The notes under the pieces are model-generated. The model had not been told where the DNA came from and did not search any database. It saw only the letters and a program-made list of their open reading frames with translations. A DNA stretch of 64,000 bases from Imperialibacter sp040222815. GTDB taxonomy: Bacteria > Bacteroidota > Bacteroidia > Cytophagales > Cyclobacteriaceae. Within the stretch, counting starts at the first letter, position 1. Each line of letters begins with the position of its first letter. The stretch lies in contig NZ_JAVKCH010000013.1 in NCBI RefSeq assembly GCF_040222815.1, positions 186,001 through 250,000 on the forward strand, given 5' to 3'. Shown here one piece after another: positions 16,975 through 25,665 of this stretch. Made by a program: the position numbers and the translations under genes.

Positions 16975-18667
16975 GCTCATCATGTATCTATTGGAGTCGA
17001 GTGCTTTGTTGGCATTCTTCTACCTGCTGTATGTTTTGGTGTTGCGCAAAGAGACTTTTTTCAGTCTCAACCGCTTCTTTCTGTTGGGGATTTTAGCGTT
17101 TTCCCTGCTTTTCCCATTGGTGAGTTTTGATATCAGCCCAACGGAAGTGACGGTACTTGAGCGGCCAATCGCTGAAATCAGCAAGGCCAGGATGTCGTAC
17201 TATGAGGCCATGGCTGCCTGGGAGTTTGAAGCACGCAGCGCCGCCGGTTCGCAGCAGGCGATAATTGAGCCAGGCGTGTTGGCTGGGGCTGGTATAGATT
17301 GGCTTCGCCTGGCAATTAATGGGGCGTTGCTGCTGTACGCCGTCGGAGTAATTGTCTGTTTGTCAAGAACATTCTGGTCGCTCCGGTGGATATGGAAAAT
17401 CATTGCTCTACACCCTCATGAGGAGGCGGACGGAGCAAAGATTATCAAGCTCCCGCAGTCTATCTCACCATTTTCGTTTCTCAGCTACGTGTTTGTGCCC
17501 GATTCGCTGGTGGACTCTTCGGAGCTTCAGCAGATCCTGGCTCACGAAAAAACGCACATAGTGCAGCGACATTCCGTCGACTTACTTATTGTTCAACTTT
17601 TGGCGGCCTTTCTCTGGTTCAATCCGGTGATTTGGCAGCTGATTAAATCCCTAAAAACAACACATGAATACATAGCAGATAAGAAAATAATTACTTCGGG
17701 TTATTCCTTGGTTGAGTACCAAACTTTGCTTCTGAAGCAGTTGATCAGCAACAACTCATTCGGGTTGGTACACAATTTCAACTTATCATTTATCAAAAAA
17801 AGAATAACCATGATGACTAACAAACAATCAGGATGGTCGGGCAAAGTGAAAGTAGCCCTGGCCATAGCAAGCACAGTGCTTTTTAGCGCCATTATTGTGC
17901 AGTGCAATTCCAAAATGGATGAAGCCATCTCCCTCGAGCAGAACCTGGTGGAAACCGATTTTACCGAAGGTGTCGATCTACCTGTAGTAAAAGCCGATGG
18001 GTACAAGAATACAAGTTCTTCAGATGTTCTGGGTTACAATATTGCGAACGATCAAATAACCTTCAACGGTAAGCAATATGATGTCGATGAATTTGTGACA
18101 CTAGTTGGAACATTTAAGCTGTCTGAAAATGGGATGGTGGTTTTAAGGATAGACAAAGATCAATCAATGAAGCTTGTTCGTCAGTTGCAAACGGCAATGA
18201 GAAAGGCAAATCAAAGAAAGGTTCTTTACGTAGCTGAAACAACGGACAAGGCGAAATTTGAAATGCCTTTTCTTTTGCCACCAACGCCAGAGTATGTCAA
18301 CGAAAAGAATCCTAAGCAGCCAACTATTGAAGAATTGGCGGCTGGCGGCAAGTTTGATATTTTAAAAGTTGATATGGGTGAAAATAGCGGAGAAGCAATA
18401 AAAGACATTGTTTATGACTTTGTGCAAGGCCATGTAAAGAAGGGTTCAACCGATTATGTTGTAAGCGCCCGGTTTGATGATGATGACACATATAATGATT
18501 ATTTGGTAACCCTTTCCTATATCCAACAAGCCTTCAACCAAATCTATCAGGAAAGATCCCAGCAGATGTTTGGAAAAGACTTTTACGATATCGCTGCCAA
18601 TAACAAGGAACAGTATCAGGCGGTCCGCCAGGGCATACCAAGGGCGATTTCTGTAGCCGAGCACTAA
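16967..18667 (+). CDS. M56-family membrane metalloprotease (BlaR1-like signal transducer)
   Basis: A 566-residue membrane protein. Four helices frame the protease: residues about 5-22, 35-52, 105-125 and 290-310. The zinc motif HEKTH is at 193-197, and HEYIADKKI about 35 residues later supplies the third ligand Glu. After the last helix (VALAIASTVLFSAIIVQC) comes a periplasmic region of about 260 residues with no beta-lactam-sensing transpeptidase motif, so the ligand differs from BlaR1. By analogy it cleaves the BlaI-like repressor when stimulated. It ends near a structured convergent intergenic element. Confidence 0.88.
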   Translation: MAKLIMYLLESSALLAFFYLLYVLVLRKETFFSLNRFFLLGILAFSLLFPLVSFDISPTEVTVLERPIAEISKARMSYYEAMAAWEFEARSAAGSQQAIIEPGVLAGAGIDWLRLAINGALLLYAVGVIVCLSRTFWSLRWIWKIIALHPHEEADGAKIIKLPQSISPFSFLSYVFVPDSLVDSSELQQILAHEKTHIVQRHSVDLLIVQLLAAFLWFNPVIWQLIKSLKTTHEYIADKKIITSGYSLVEYQTLLLKQLISNNSFGLVHNFNLSFIKKRITMMTNKQSGWSGKVKVALAIASTVLFSAIIVQCNSKMDEAISLEQNLVETDFTEGVDLPVVKADGYKNTSSSDVLGYNIANDQITFNGKQYDVDEFVTLVGTFKLSENGMVVLRIDKDQSMKLVRQLQTAMRKANQRKVLYVAETTDKAKFEMPFLLPPTPEYVNEKNPKQPTIEELAAGGKFDILKVDMGENSGEAIKDIVYDFVQGHVKKGSTDYVVSARFDDDDTYNDYLVTLSYIQQAFNQIYQERSQQMFGKDFYDIAANNKEQYQAVRQGIPRAISVAEH

Positions 18668-18697
18668 TTTAAAGGTTGGAGAATTTAAGTGAAGAAG

Positions 18698-18959
18698 AAA
18701 GAGGTGATCTCAAAAGCCCTTCTGATGAAGTAATTATCACATTGAGACCAAGTTTCAGGCCAGCCAAAAACAAAAAATGAGATGACGAGTAAAGAGGTCG
18801 CTCTATCCGCCAGCGCAAGAGCGCCCTCTTTACTTCACGCAAAAAAACGTCATCGGTAGCTCGTCGAAATGCTTAAGAGCGTTTAATTACAAGGTTTCAA
18901 CACAGACGTGGGACGAGCTCAACCTGACATCTAACTAGGGCTTTTGAGATTCACTCTTT
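18698..18959. repeat. 262-bp element with 23-bp terminal inverted repeats and nested stems (MITE-like or structured RNA)
   Basis: The ends at 18698-18720 and 18937-18959 are inverted copies matching in 20 of 23 bases; the inner 14 (ATCTCAAAAGCCCT) match perfectly. Inside are GATGACG/CGTCATC (18781-18787 with 18848-18854), a 16-bp stem with one wobble at 18789-18804 with 18818-18833 (GTAAAGAGG...CCTCTTTAC), and AGCTCGTC/GACGAGCT (18858-18865 with 18912-18919). No coding frame is evident. It lies between the converging M56 and cupin genes. A non-autonomous mobile element or a structured termination region would both fit. Confidence 0.65.
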
Positions 18960-18980
18960 TTGTCTTTGAAAAGAAACTTC

Positions 18981-19316
18981 CTACAAGAAATCCTCCCGTA
19001 TTGGAGCAAAGCCATCCACCAGCGTTACCTTCTCTGTCAATGTCTGTATGCAGTGATTGAGATTAGACGCCACTTTGAAAACGTCTCCTTGATTCAGCAG
19101 GTATTCCCTTTCTTCAATGAATAGCTTCAAAGAGCCCGCAGCCACATACGAGATTTGCTCATGTGGGTGCTTGTGTGGTGGATCAGGAGCCGCCATCGGC
19201 CCATTGGTGAATTCTATGACAGTCATCATTAGTTTGTCGAGGTGAACCACCTTTCTATGTAAAGAGGCATTTGATCCAACTTGCTCGAAACCATCGTTAT
19301 TTTTTACTACTTCCAT
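18981..19316 (-). CDS. Single-domain cupin protein
   Basis: A 111-residue small beta-barrel protein. I start at the Met of MEVVKNNDGFEQ; an in-frame Met 11 codons earlier is possible. Cupin motif 1 is visible as PPHKHPHEQISYVAAGSLKLFIEE, broken here as PHKHPHEQ with metal-binding His/His/Glu, and motif 2 as VASNLNHCIQTL with the fourth His. Such proteins bind a divalent metal, but act as enzymes, sugar binders or sensors; nothing decides between these. A bicupin gene lies 51 nt upstream on the same strand. Confidence 0.85.
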   Translation of the reverse strand: MEVVKNNDGFEQVGSNASLHRKVVHLDKLMMTVIEFTNGPMAAPDPPHKHPHEQISYVAAGSLKLFIEEREYLLNQGDVFKVASNLNHCIQTLTEKVTLVDGFAPIREDFL

Positions 19317-19367
19317 TTTGTTTTTTGATGATAAAAACTGATGCTGCAAGGTAACAGGTTCACACCG

Positions 19368-20165
19368 TTACTTCCACTGAAAGGCAAAGTACTCGCAGCT
19401 TCCGTCGGTCAGGTTCTTGAGTGCATGAGGGACGTTTGAACCCAGATAAACAAGCGAGCCTTGTGGTGCGTCAACCAGCTGCCCGTCGATATGCATCTGC
19501 GTATTGCCCTTCATGATCACAATGATTTCTTCCACAAAGTGCGTATGTGGCGCATGGCTGTCTTCGCCTTTGTTCAGCGAGGTCACGTGCATTTCGAAAT
19601 TCTCTGTGGCACTGGTAGGCCGGTCAAAATAATCACGGCGGGTGCCCTTTCCCGTGGGCCTGGCTTCGGTGTCATCATAGCTGATCAGCATGGAGCCTCC
19701 ATTGGTTTTTCCACGGGCGACATCATGCGGCTCTATGTCGTGATAGCGCATGATGTAGTACGTGGCTGGCGTGGTGTCGGCGTTGGTCATGCCATGCTGT
19801 TCTCCAGCCTGGATCAGGGCGATGCTGCCAGGGCCCATCACCTTGCTTTGGTCGTCCACGGTTACTTTTACCTGGCCTTCTTTGATGATCACCAACTCCT
19901 CATCGTCATGAGTATGCGGAGCGTGAAAAGCCAGGCCAGCGCCCACCGATGTGGTATGCAGCTCTAAGTACTTTAGGTGATCAGTCGATCCTTCGGCGAT
20001 CTGCCGACGTTCGCCGTTTTTACTGGTTTCTACTGGCAACTCGTCCCAGGTGTAGACTTTGGAGGTGAGTTTGGTTTCCTGTGAGAAGGCTGGCGTAGCA
20101 ATTGTGCTAATGAAAATGCCTGCCGCTGCTGCTGAATGGATTAGTTTCTTTATTGGCGGTTTCAT
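19368..20165 (-). CDS. Exported bicupin protein
   Basis: A 265-residue protein starting at the Met at 20165, which gives a clean signal peptide (KKLIHSAAAAGIFISTIATPAFSQ). It holds two cupin barrels: first APHTHDDEELVIIKEGQVKV with a later GEQHGMTN, second APHTHFVEEIIVIMKGNTQM with NVPHALKN. Each has the His-X-His, Glu and late His metal ligands. The shape recalls (S)-ureidoglycine aminohydrolase and oxalate-decarboxylase-type bicupins, but export and the lack of purine genes nearby argue for another role. Likely cotranscribed with the small cupin downstream. Confidence 0.85.
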   Translation of the reverse strand: MKPPIKKLIHSAAAAGIFISTIATPAFSQETKLTSKVYTWDELPVETSKNGERRQIAEGSTDHLKYLELHTTSVGAGLAFHAPHTHDDEELVIIKEGQVKVTVDDQSKVMGPGSIALIQAGEQHGMTNADTTPATYYIMRYHDIEPHDVARGKTNGGSMLISYDDTEARPTGKGTRRDYFDRPTSATENFEMHVTSLNKGEDSHAPHTHFVEEIIVIMKGNTQMHIDGQLVDAPQGSLVYLGSNVPHALKNLTDGSCEYFAFQWK

Positions 20166-20261
20166 TCTAAAAAGATAGGGATAAGAAATGAGAAATGCGT
20201 AGCTCACGGTTGAGGAAAGGTGCTGAAGTGGTTGTGCCGTACTCAACCCTTAGCTAAAATG

Positions 20262-20336
20262 AGTATGCAACCCATCGGCTAAATCCAGCAATAATGAGCC
20301 TGGTAAACTCAAGCCACATAGCCGGGGTTGCATACT
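20262..20336. repeat. Long stem-loop with 12-bp perfect arms
   Basis: AGTATGCAACCC (20262-20273) is the exact inverse of 20325-20336. After a 2-nt bulge the stem continues for five pairs (CGGCT/AGCCG). The loop is about 40 nt. It lies between the bicupin start and the stop of the upstream alpha/beta hydrolase gene; no U-tract follows on the minus strand. Confidence 0.55.
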
Positions 20337-20452
20337 TCCTTTACCATTTGCCACGTAAATTTCAACGCTATTTTTTCACAAAGGCTATTCATTAATTGAA
20401 TAGGAAAAATGTAGTTAATTGAACAAACAGATGGCGATCAAAACAGTTTCTT

Positions 20453-21274
20453 CTATTGCTGGGCCATTTCAGGTGCTAATATCTCTTGAAGTGTTTTTTC
20501 CAATATATTATTGAATAGATCGGGCCTTTCAATCATCGGATAGTGCCCACTCAATTCGATTGGCTGCACCTCAAAGCCGTTCTTACATCGTTTTTTCAGG
20601 CCACTTTCATTGGTCGGTGGGAAATTGGTATTGATCAAATTGAGCTTTAACGGTAACGATTCCAGCTTGATGCGCTCCTGTTGAGAGTATTGCATCAAAT
20701 TCATAAAAGAGCTATATCCTATGCCAGGATTGGCTGTTGAAAAGTCCAGTTTGACACGGCTTTTCACTTCCTCGGTGGTGGAAGGATGAAAAAGCATATT
20801 CTCGGCATACATTGGAGCATAAGTCTGGAAGTCTTGTTCAAGTAGTGGAAAAAAGGAGCCCATCTGTTCCAGTTGCTCGGCTGTAAACTCCACATCAACG
20901 AACTTGAAGTTATCTATGCCGACCAAGCCAATAATACTGTCCGGTTTCGTTAGAGCCATTTCCATCATAATGGCGCCCGACATGGAGTGACCTACAACAA
21001 CTACGTTTTCAAGTTGCAACTCGTTAATAAAGGCGAGCGCATCCAAAGCATATTCTTCGATCGTCCAGTGTTCTCTTTTTGCTTCCGACTTGCCGAATCC
21101 TGGCAGGTCGATGGCATAGCACCGATAACCTGAGAGGTGACTCAATTGGTTTGTCCAGTATTTGGAACTAACGCACCAACCGTGTAGGAATAGAATGGTG
21201 GTGTCGCCGTCGCCGGACTGCAGGTAGTTGATACTAACTTGTCCATTCCTGACTCTGATTTGTTTTTCTTTCAT
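20453..21274 (-). CDS. Alpha/beta hydrolase
   Basis: A 273-residue hydrolase starting at MKEKQIRVRNGQ; the longer open frame upstream is hydrophobic noise with no homologous look. Features are the oxyanion-hole segment LFLHGWCVSSKYW, the nucleophile elbow GHSMSGA (Ser in GxSxG), and a late GHYPMIERPD with the catalytic His. The acidic residue probably lies in the preceding strand. No signal peptide. The substrate is unknown; the general shape suits esterases, haloperoxidase-like and C-C hydrolases. The gene is 155 nt downstream of the Crp/Fnr regulator on the same strand, which may control it. Confidence 0.88.
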   Translation of the reverse strand: MKEKQIRVRNGQVSINYLQSGDGDTTILFLHGWCVSSKYWTNQLSHLSGYRCYAIDLPGFGKSEAKREHWTIEEYALDALAFINELQLENVVVVGHSMSGAIMMEMALTKPDSIIGLVGIDNFKFVDVEFTAEQLEQMGSFFPLLEQDFQTYAPMYAENMLFHPSTTEEVKSRVKLDFSTANPGIGYSSFMNLMQYSQQERIKLESLPLKLNLINTNFPPTNESGLKKRCKNGFEVQPIELSGHYPMIERPDLFNNILEKTLQEILAPEMAQQ

Positions 21275-21428
21275 GATGTTTTCCTTTTTTTCAATTGTCA
21301 CAAACCATTCAGATGGATGGAACATCCACATGTATGACCTGGAAATTGTGTTGAACAATTTTTTATAAATCAAACTTAGGGGGAAAGCCAACTCGTAAAA
21401 TTGCCATTTGGCAATAAAGGAGCTTACG

Positions 21429-21989
21429 TTACTTAATATTTTTTCTAAGCCGACTTAAGGAAGAAGGAGTAATACCAAGAAAGGACGAAAGTTGCTTCAG
21501 GGGGACTTTTTGGAGCAGATCCGATTGTTGCATGAAATGGAGGTATCGCTCTTCAGCACTCATGGTTTGATGACGAATCATTCCTTCCACCACTTCAAGA
21601 AACGCACGTTCCCAAAGCTTTCGTCCGAGTTCCTGCCATTTTGGGTATTTTTGATAGAGCGCATCCATATGTTTGGCTTTGATCGATACAACTTCTGTAT
21701 CCTCAATAGCATGGATATTGTAAATAGTTGGCCTCCCTGTTCGAATGCATGCAATATCTACCAGCCAGTCGCTTTCGAACGACAGCCATGCTGTGACTTC
21801 TTTTTCTTCGTGGTTGAAGTAAACTCTCAGACCTCCCGAAAGGATGAAATAATAGACGTCCATTATTTGCCCCTCACAGACAAGGTGTCTGTCTTTTTTT
21901 ACTTGCCTTGGTTCGAAATAGCTGAGAATATCCTCAAGTTCTTCACCAATTTGAACAGTGGATCTAATATATTTTTCTAAATGAACCAT
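21429..21989 (-). CDS. Crp/Fnr-family transcriptional regulator
   Basis: A 186-residue protein with an N-terminal cyclic-nucleotide-binding-like barrel (YFEPRQVKKDRHLVCEGQ in part, then ILSGGLRVYF) and a C-terminal helix-turn-helix (VPLKQLSSFLGITPSSLSRLRKNI). No cysteine cluster of Fnr type is present, and the PRSSL-like phosphate cassette of cAMP receptors is not evident. This is the short Bacteroidota subtype that often regulates an adjacent gene. The alpha/beta hydrolase lies downstream on the same strand; the SDR gene on the other side is also minus-strand. Confidence 0.9.
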   Translation of the reverse strand: MVHLEKYIRSTVQIGEELEDILSYFEPRQVKKDRHLVCEGQIMDVYYFILSGGLRVYFNHEEKEVTAWLSFESDWLVDIACIRTGRPTIYNIHAIEDTEVVSIKAKHMDALYQKYPKWQELGRKLWERAFLEVVEGMIRHQTMSAEERYLHFMQQSDLLQKVPLKQLSSFLGITPSSLSRLRKNIK

Positions 21990-22264
21990 AGCGTTTCAGT
22001 ATATCAGGAAGGCAAATCCGCCTACTATGTTTTAGATAAGCTACTGGATTTCATTTTTAGCGCAAAGAAACAGCAGCAAGTTTCTCACTGGAAAAATAAA
22101 GGTTGGCGGGCAATTTTCTCTGGTCGGTTTCTTCTTTGTGCTGCTTACAGGTCTTCGCTCAGGGGGCGATACCTTTGTTCGCTATACTGCAGCCTCGGTC
22201 AATGAGTCAGCCATCAAGTCTATGCGATGCTTCCGTTTTCGGTGGTTGGTCTTTTTTGTCGTTT
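21990..22264. other. Intergenic, upstream of the Crp/Fnr gene
   Basis: The 275 bases between the regulator start and the SDR stop contain only short, poor open frames with no recognisable product. No strong hairpin was seen. Confidence 0.4.
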
Positions 22265-23029
22265 CTATTTAGGTCCCGTCAGCGCACCTCCATCAATAGG
22301 GATCACCGCACCAGTCATCCACGAAGAAGCATCGGATGCAAGAAACAAAGCCAGGCTGGCTATGTCGCCGGGCCGACCTAGTCGCTGCAAAAGCGTTGCT
22401 TTTCCAGCATTTTCAACTGCTGAGGCCGGGTCGGGGAAGGCTTTTGCTGAGTCGTGGATCAGCGGTGTGTCAACAGGCCCGGGGCACATGATATTGACCC
22501 GCACGTTGGGACTGTAATCAACGGCCACCTGCCGGGCAAGTGCCACCAGGCCAGCTTTTGAAGCACAGTAGGCCGGATGGTTGGGGAAGAACTTAAAGGC
22601 CGCAATAGAAGCATTCACTATCACGGAAGCGCCAGGCTGCTTCATCATTTCGGGAAGCGCATACTTCAGAAGGTAGAAGACCGAACTTAGATTCACATCC
22701 AGCGTTCTCTGCCATGCTGCGATGGGCAGCTCCGTCACTTTGCCGAGCCCGAGGTCACCGGCGTTGGTGCACACAATGTCTAATTGCCCAAATTCAGACA
22801 GAGCTCTTTTCACCAGCGACTCATTGACGGCCGGGTCGGCCACATCTCCTTTCACGAAAATCGCTTTGACCGCCTGGTCGTTAATTTCATCTACCAGCGT
22901 CCTGCCAGCCGTTTCGTTTCTACCACTGGCCACCACATTGGCTCCTTCTTTTGCATAAGCCAGTGCTATGGCCCTGCCCATGCCGCTGGTGGCGCCGGTG
23001 ACGATGGCTGTTTTTCCTTTGAGTTGCAT
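22265..23029 (-). CDS. Short-chain dehydrogenase/reductase (classical SDR)
   Basis: A 254-residue Rossmann enzyme starting at MQLKGKTAIVTGAT. Cofactor loop TGATSGMG (residues 10-17), NAG motif (TNAGDLG), catalytic Ser in NASIAAF and YCASK giving the Tyr and Lys, then PGPVDTPL and SSWMTGAVIPIDGG near the end. This is the 3-oxoacyl-ACP reductase/glucose dehydrogenase-like type that works on many alcohols and ketones; the substrate cannot be named. It stands alone, with its start facing the plus-strand gene at 23163. Confidence 0.93.
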   Translation of the reverse strand: MQLKGKTAIVTGATSGMGRAIALAYAKEGANVVASGRNETAGRTLVDEINDQAVKAIFVKGDVADPAVNESLVKRALSEFGQLDIVCTNAGDLGLGKVTELPIAAWQRTLDVNLSSVFYLLKYALPEMMKQPGASVIVNASIAAFKFFPNHPAYCASKAGLVALARQVAVDYSPNVRVNIMCPGPVDTPLIHDSAKAFPDPASAVENAGKATLLQRLGRPGDIASLALFLASDASSWMTGAVIPIDGGALTGPK

Positions 23030-23162
23030 AAGACCAAAAATAGGGAATAAATGAAAGCGGTACATGTACCCCACATCAGTTGAGGAAAACGAAAATATTT
23101 ACGGCCATCGCTTGAAAATAATCGTTAACTAATTATCAATTTTGCTGTTGTCATTTGACAGT

Positions 23163-23507
23163 ATGTACAGAAGCGTTGCAGCCTTGTTTTTGCTCACTGT
23201 CATGGCTTTCTCTCAGGGAGCCAGTGGCAACGTTTATGAGTCAAATGTAGTTTCTGGGCAAGCACTTCTTGCCAGTGGCCACGCCGACTACCTTCAGCCA
23301 TATGTTGTTCTATCGGAGTCAGCAACTAGTACAGGTGCCATAAAGCTTCCCGTTTCCAAATTTCCGGGCCTCCAGGTGGCCATTGTCGCTGACGAAACAG
23401 CGCTTACAGACTTGCGCTTTGTTAGCCTCTCCAATACGTGCGACCCGGACAAAAAGTGGATCACTGAGTTGACCGCTCTTTTGTACCCCACCCACGAGTT
23501 TTCATAA
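23163..23507 (+). CDS. Small exported protein of unknown function
   Basis: A 114-residue protein not recognised. The ATG at 23163 gives MYRSVAALFLLTVMAFSQGASG, a plausible signal peptide; an upstream TTG in frame adds seven residues without improving it. The mature part has no clear domain; it contains one Cys (in SNTCDPDKKW). Codon use looks like the neighbours, and the frame is open along the whole gap between an SDR gene and the next membrane protein. It may be specific to this lineage. Confidence 0.5.
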   Translation: MYRSVAALFLLTVMAFSQGASGNVYESNVVSGQALLASGHADYLQPYVVLSESATSTGAIKLPVSKFPGLQVAIVADETALTDLRFVSLSNTCDPDKKWITELTALLYPTHEFS

Positions 23508-23589
23508 AAGAACAATTAGTTACCTCAGGTAATCATTCGAGAGCTAGTCTTTCGAGACACTATTGTTCTACCCTTTATTAAAAAAAATC

Positions 23590-24087
23590 ATGGAAACTCA
23601 AGAAATAATCATGTATGTAGTCATCATCATTGCGTGCGTTGCACCGGTGGTGTGGTTTGCAAGAACCGCTTCAAGTAAAAGCAGGCTCATTTTAAAAAGC
23701 ATCAAAACAGTTACTGGAAAGCTTCCCGCTCAGTATGATGTGTGGACAGACAGAGGGATGGCTTTTGATACCATCACCAGTCGATTGGTGTTTGTCAACA
23801 ACAGCCAGCCTGAGGTAATCACTCAGGTGATCCAGTCCGACGAGATTATTGATGCACATGTGCTGGTTAATGGAAAAAAGGCAGCGGACAGCAAAAAGAC
23901 TATTGATCCAGCGAATGTGAACACTATCGTGCTCCAGCTTATTAGCTCTTCCAAAGACAACGGGGAGATATTGCTCTCCTTTTTTGATGTAAACTCGGAC
24001 GGGCCTTTTCACGCCAACATTCACTATCAGCTGGCTCGTAAATGGAAGAAAACCATTTTAGAACGCCCTGTACTAAACCATGCTTAG
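23590..24087 (+). CDS. Membrane-anchored protein of unknown function
   Basis: A 165-residue protein starting at METQEIIMYVVIIIACV. One N-terminal transmembrane helix (residues about 5-23) is followed by a soluble domain of about 140 residues with alternating beta-type hydrophobicity (DTITSRLVFVNN, VNTIVLQLIS, ILLSFFDVN). No catalytic motif or known domain was recognised. A hairpin with T-run follows the stop, so it probably ends its own transcript. Confidence 0.6.
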   Translation: METQEIIMYVVIIIACVAPVVWFARTASSKSRLILKSIKTVTGKLPAQYDVWTDRGMAFDTITSRLVFVNNSQPEVITQVIQSDEIIDAHVLVNGKKAADSKKTIDPANVNTIVLQLISSSKDNGEILLSFFDVNSDGPFHANIHYQLARKWKKTILERPVLNHA

Positions 24088-24118
24088 TGCAGAGTAAATC
24101 AATGTGTTGAAAGCCAAT

Positions 24119-24171
24119 AGACCACATGATGAGCAGGAAATTTGTGCCTTGGTTGTCATGTGGTTTTTCTT
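24119..24171 (+). terminator. Stem-loop with T-run after the 23590 gene
   Basis: ACCACATGA (24121-24129) pairs with TCATGTGGT (24156-24164) and is followed by TTTTCTTTT. The loop is long (26 nt), so efficiency is uncertain, but position 33 nt after the stop and the T-run favour a Rho-independent terminator. Confidence 0.6.
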
Positions 24172-24302
24172 TTAAGCGTTGTCTTCGCAGCACCGGGCAT
24201 CCAAAATACGCCACCCACCCAAAGGTATTCCCACTGGCTACTTTTTAGCAGGCAATTCTTCTTCAATCGACTACTTTTCCAGTCGAACTTAATTTCATTG
24301 AT

Positions 24303-25583
24303 ATGTTGAAGAGGATACTATTATTCACGTTGGCAGCCGGGATGGCTTTGCACTCCCAGGCGCAGAAGACATTGATCCAGTGTGGCACGCTCATCGACGG
24401 TGTGAGTGACTCGCCCAGGTCGCAAGTGACGGTGACCATTGAAAATGACATGATTGTGGCTGTGGAGAACGGCTACAAAGCAGGGGGCAAAAATGACAAG
24501 GTAATCGACCTGAAAGCCTACACGGTAATGCCAGGCTTTATCGATATGCATGTACACATGGAAAGCGAGGCCAGCAGAGCCGGTTATGTGAAGCGATTCA
24601 CTCAGAATGAAGCCGACAAAGCTTTCGAAAGCACAGTGTATGCAAAAAAGACTTTGATGGCTGGTTTTACCACCGTACGTGACTGTGGTGGCTCGGGAGT
24701 CAATATTTCTCTTCGTAATGCTATTAATGCCGGTACAGTAGATGGGCCAAGGGTTTATACTGCTGGAAAGGGCATCTCAATTACAGGGGGTCATGGTGAT
24801 CCTACAAATGGGCTTCCTTTCGACAAAATGGGGGATCCGGGGCCAAAGGAAGGAGTGGCCAATAGCCCCGAAGAAGGCAGCAAAGCGGTGCGTCAACGTT
24901 ATAAGGATGGTTCCGATTTTATTAAAATTACTGCTACTGGTGGAGTACTTTCAGTTGCAAAAGATGGTTCGGGACCCTCATTTACTCAGGATGAAATCAG
25001 TGCTATTGTCAATACAGCCATAGACATGCAAATGCACGTAGCCGCCCATGCCCATGGAGTGGAAGGTATGCAGAGAGCTATCAAGGGAGGTGTTACAACC
25101 ATCGAGCATGGCACCTATATGGACAAAGAAACGATGGATTTGATGAAGCAACATGGCACATGGTACATCCCAACCATCATTGCGGGTGTTTCTGCCGCTG
25201 AAAATGCGGAGATTCCGGGCTTCTATCCAGCCATTGTTGCCGAAAAAGCCAGAACTATTGGCCCACTGATTCAGGGCACTTTTGCTGAAGCTTACAAATC
25301 GGGCGTGAAGATTGGCTTTGGCACCGATGCAGGAGTTTTCCCTCATGGCAAAAATGCCCGTGAGTTTGAACTTATGGTAGGTGGTGGCATGAAGCCGATG
25401 GAAGCGATTAAGGCCGCTACTTCAATCAATGCAGGTATTCTTCAGAACGAAAAGTTGGGTGCTGTGCAAACAGGCAGCTATGCCGACATTGTCGCTGTGA
25501 AAGGCGATCCTTTGAAAGATATCAAAGTGCTACAGGATGTAAAGTTTGTGATGAAGGCTGGTGCTGTTTACAAAAGCGAGTAA
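24303..25583 (+). CDS. Exported amidohydrolase (prolidase/imidazolonepropionase-like)
   Basis: A 426-residue enzyme with signal peptide MLKRILLFTLAAGMALHSQAQ. Metal ligands are HVH at 83-85 (DMHVHME), Lys 208 in FIKITATGG (carbamylated Lys candidate), the AAHAHG pair near 247, His of IEHGTYMD and Asp of FGTDAGVF. This fits the Xaa-Pro dipeptidase-like amidohydrolase subgroup common in Bacteroidota, acting in the periplasm on small peptides or ring amides. The paralogue at 6227 is a lipoprotein. A lipoprotein gene follows 82 nt later on the same strand. Confidence 0.9.
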   Translation: MLKRILLFTLAAGMALHSQAQKTLIQCGTLIDGVSDSPRSQVTVTIENDMIVAVENGYKAGGKNDKVIDLKAYTVMPGFIDMHVHMESEASRAGYVKRFTQNEADKAFESTVYAKKTLMAGFTTVRDCGGSGVNISLRNAINAGTVDGPRVYTAGKGISITGGHGDPTNGLPFDKMGDPGPKEGVANSPEEGSKAVRQRYKDGSDFIKITATGGVLSVAKDGSGPSFTQDEISAIVNTAIDMQMHVAAHAHGVEGMQRAIKGGVTTIEHGTYMDKETMDLMKQHGTWYIPTIIAGVSAAENAEIPGFYPAIVAEKARTIGPLIQGTFAEAYKSGVKIGFGTDAGVFPHGKNAREFELMVGGGMKPMEAIKAATSINAGILQNEKLGAVQTGSYADIVAVKGDPLKDIKVLQDVKFVMKAGAVYKSE

Positions 25584-25665
25584 ATTTTAGCTTCAAAGGA
25601 AATTAAATGATGGGGAGAAGCGTTGATTGGATGTTATATTTGATCTACGCTTGCGCCCCTCTTTT

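Noticed and set aside
21981..22205. Plus-strand open frame overlapping the Crp/Fnr start
   Set aside because: It has no family resemblance and its start lies inside the opposite gene's first codons; the translation looks random.
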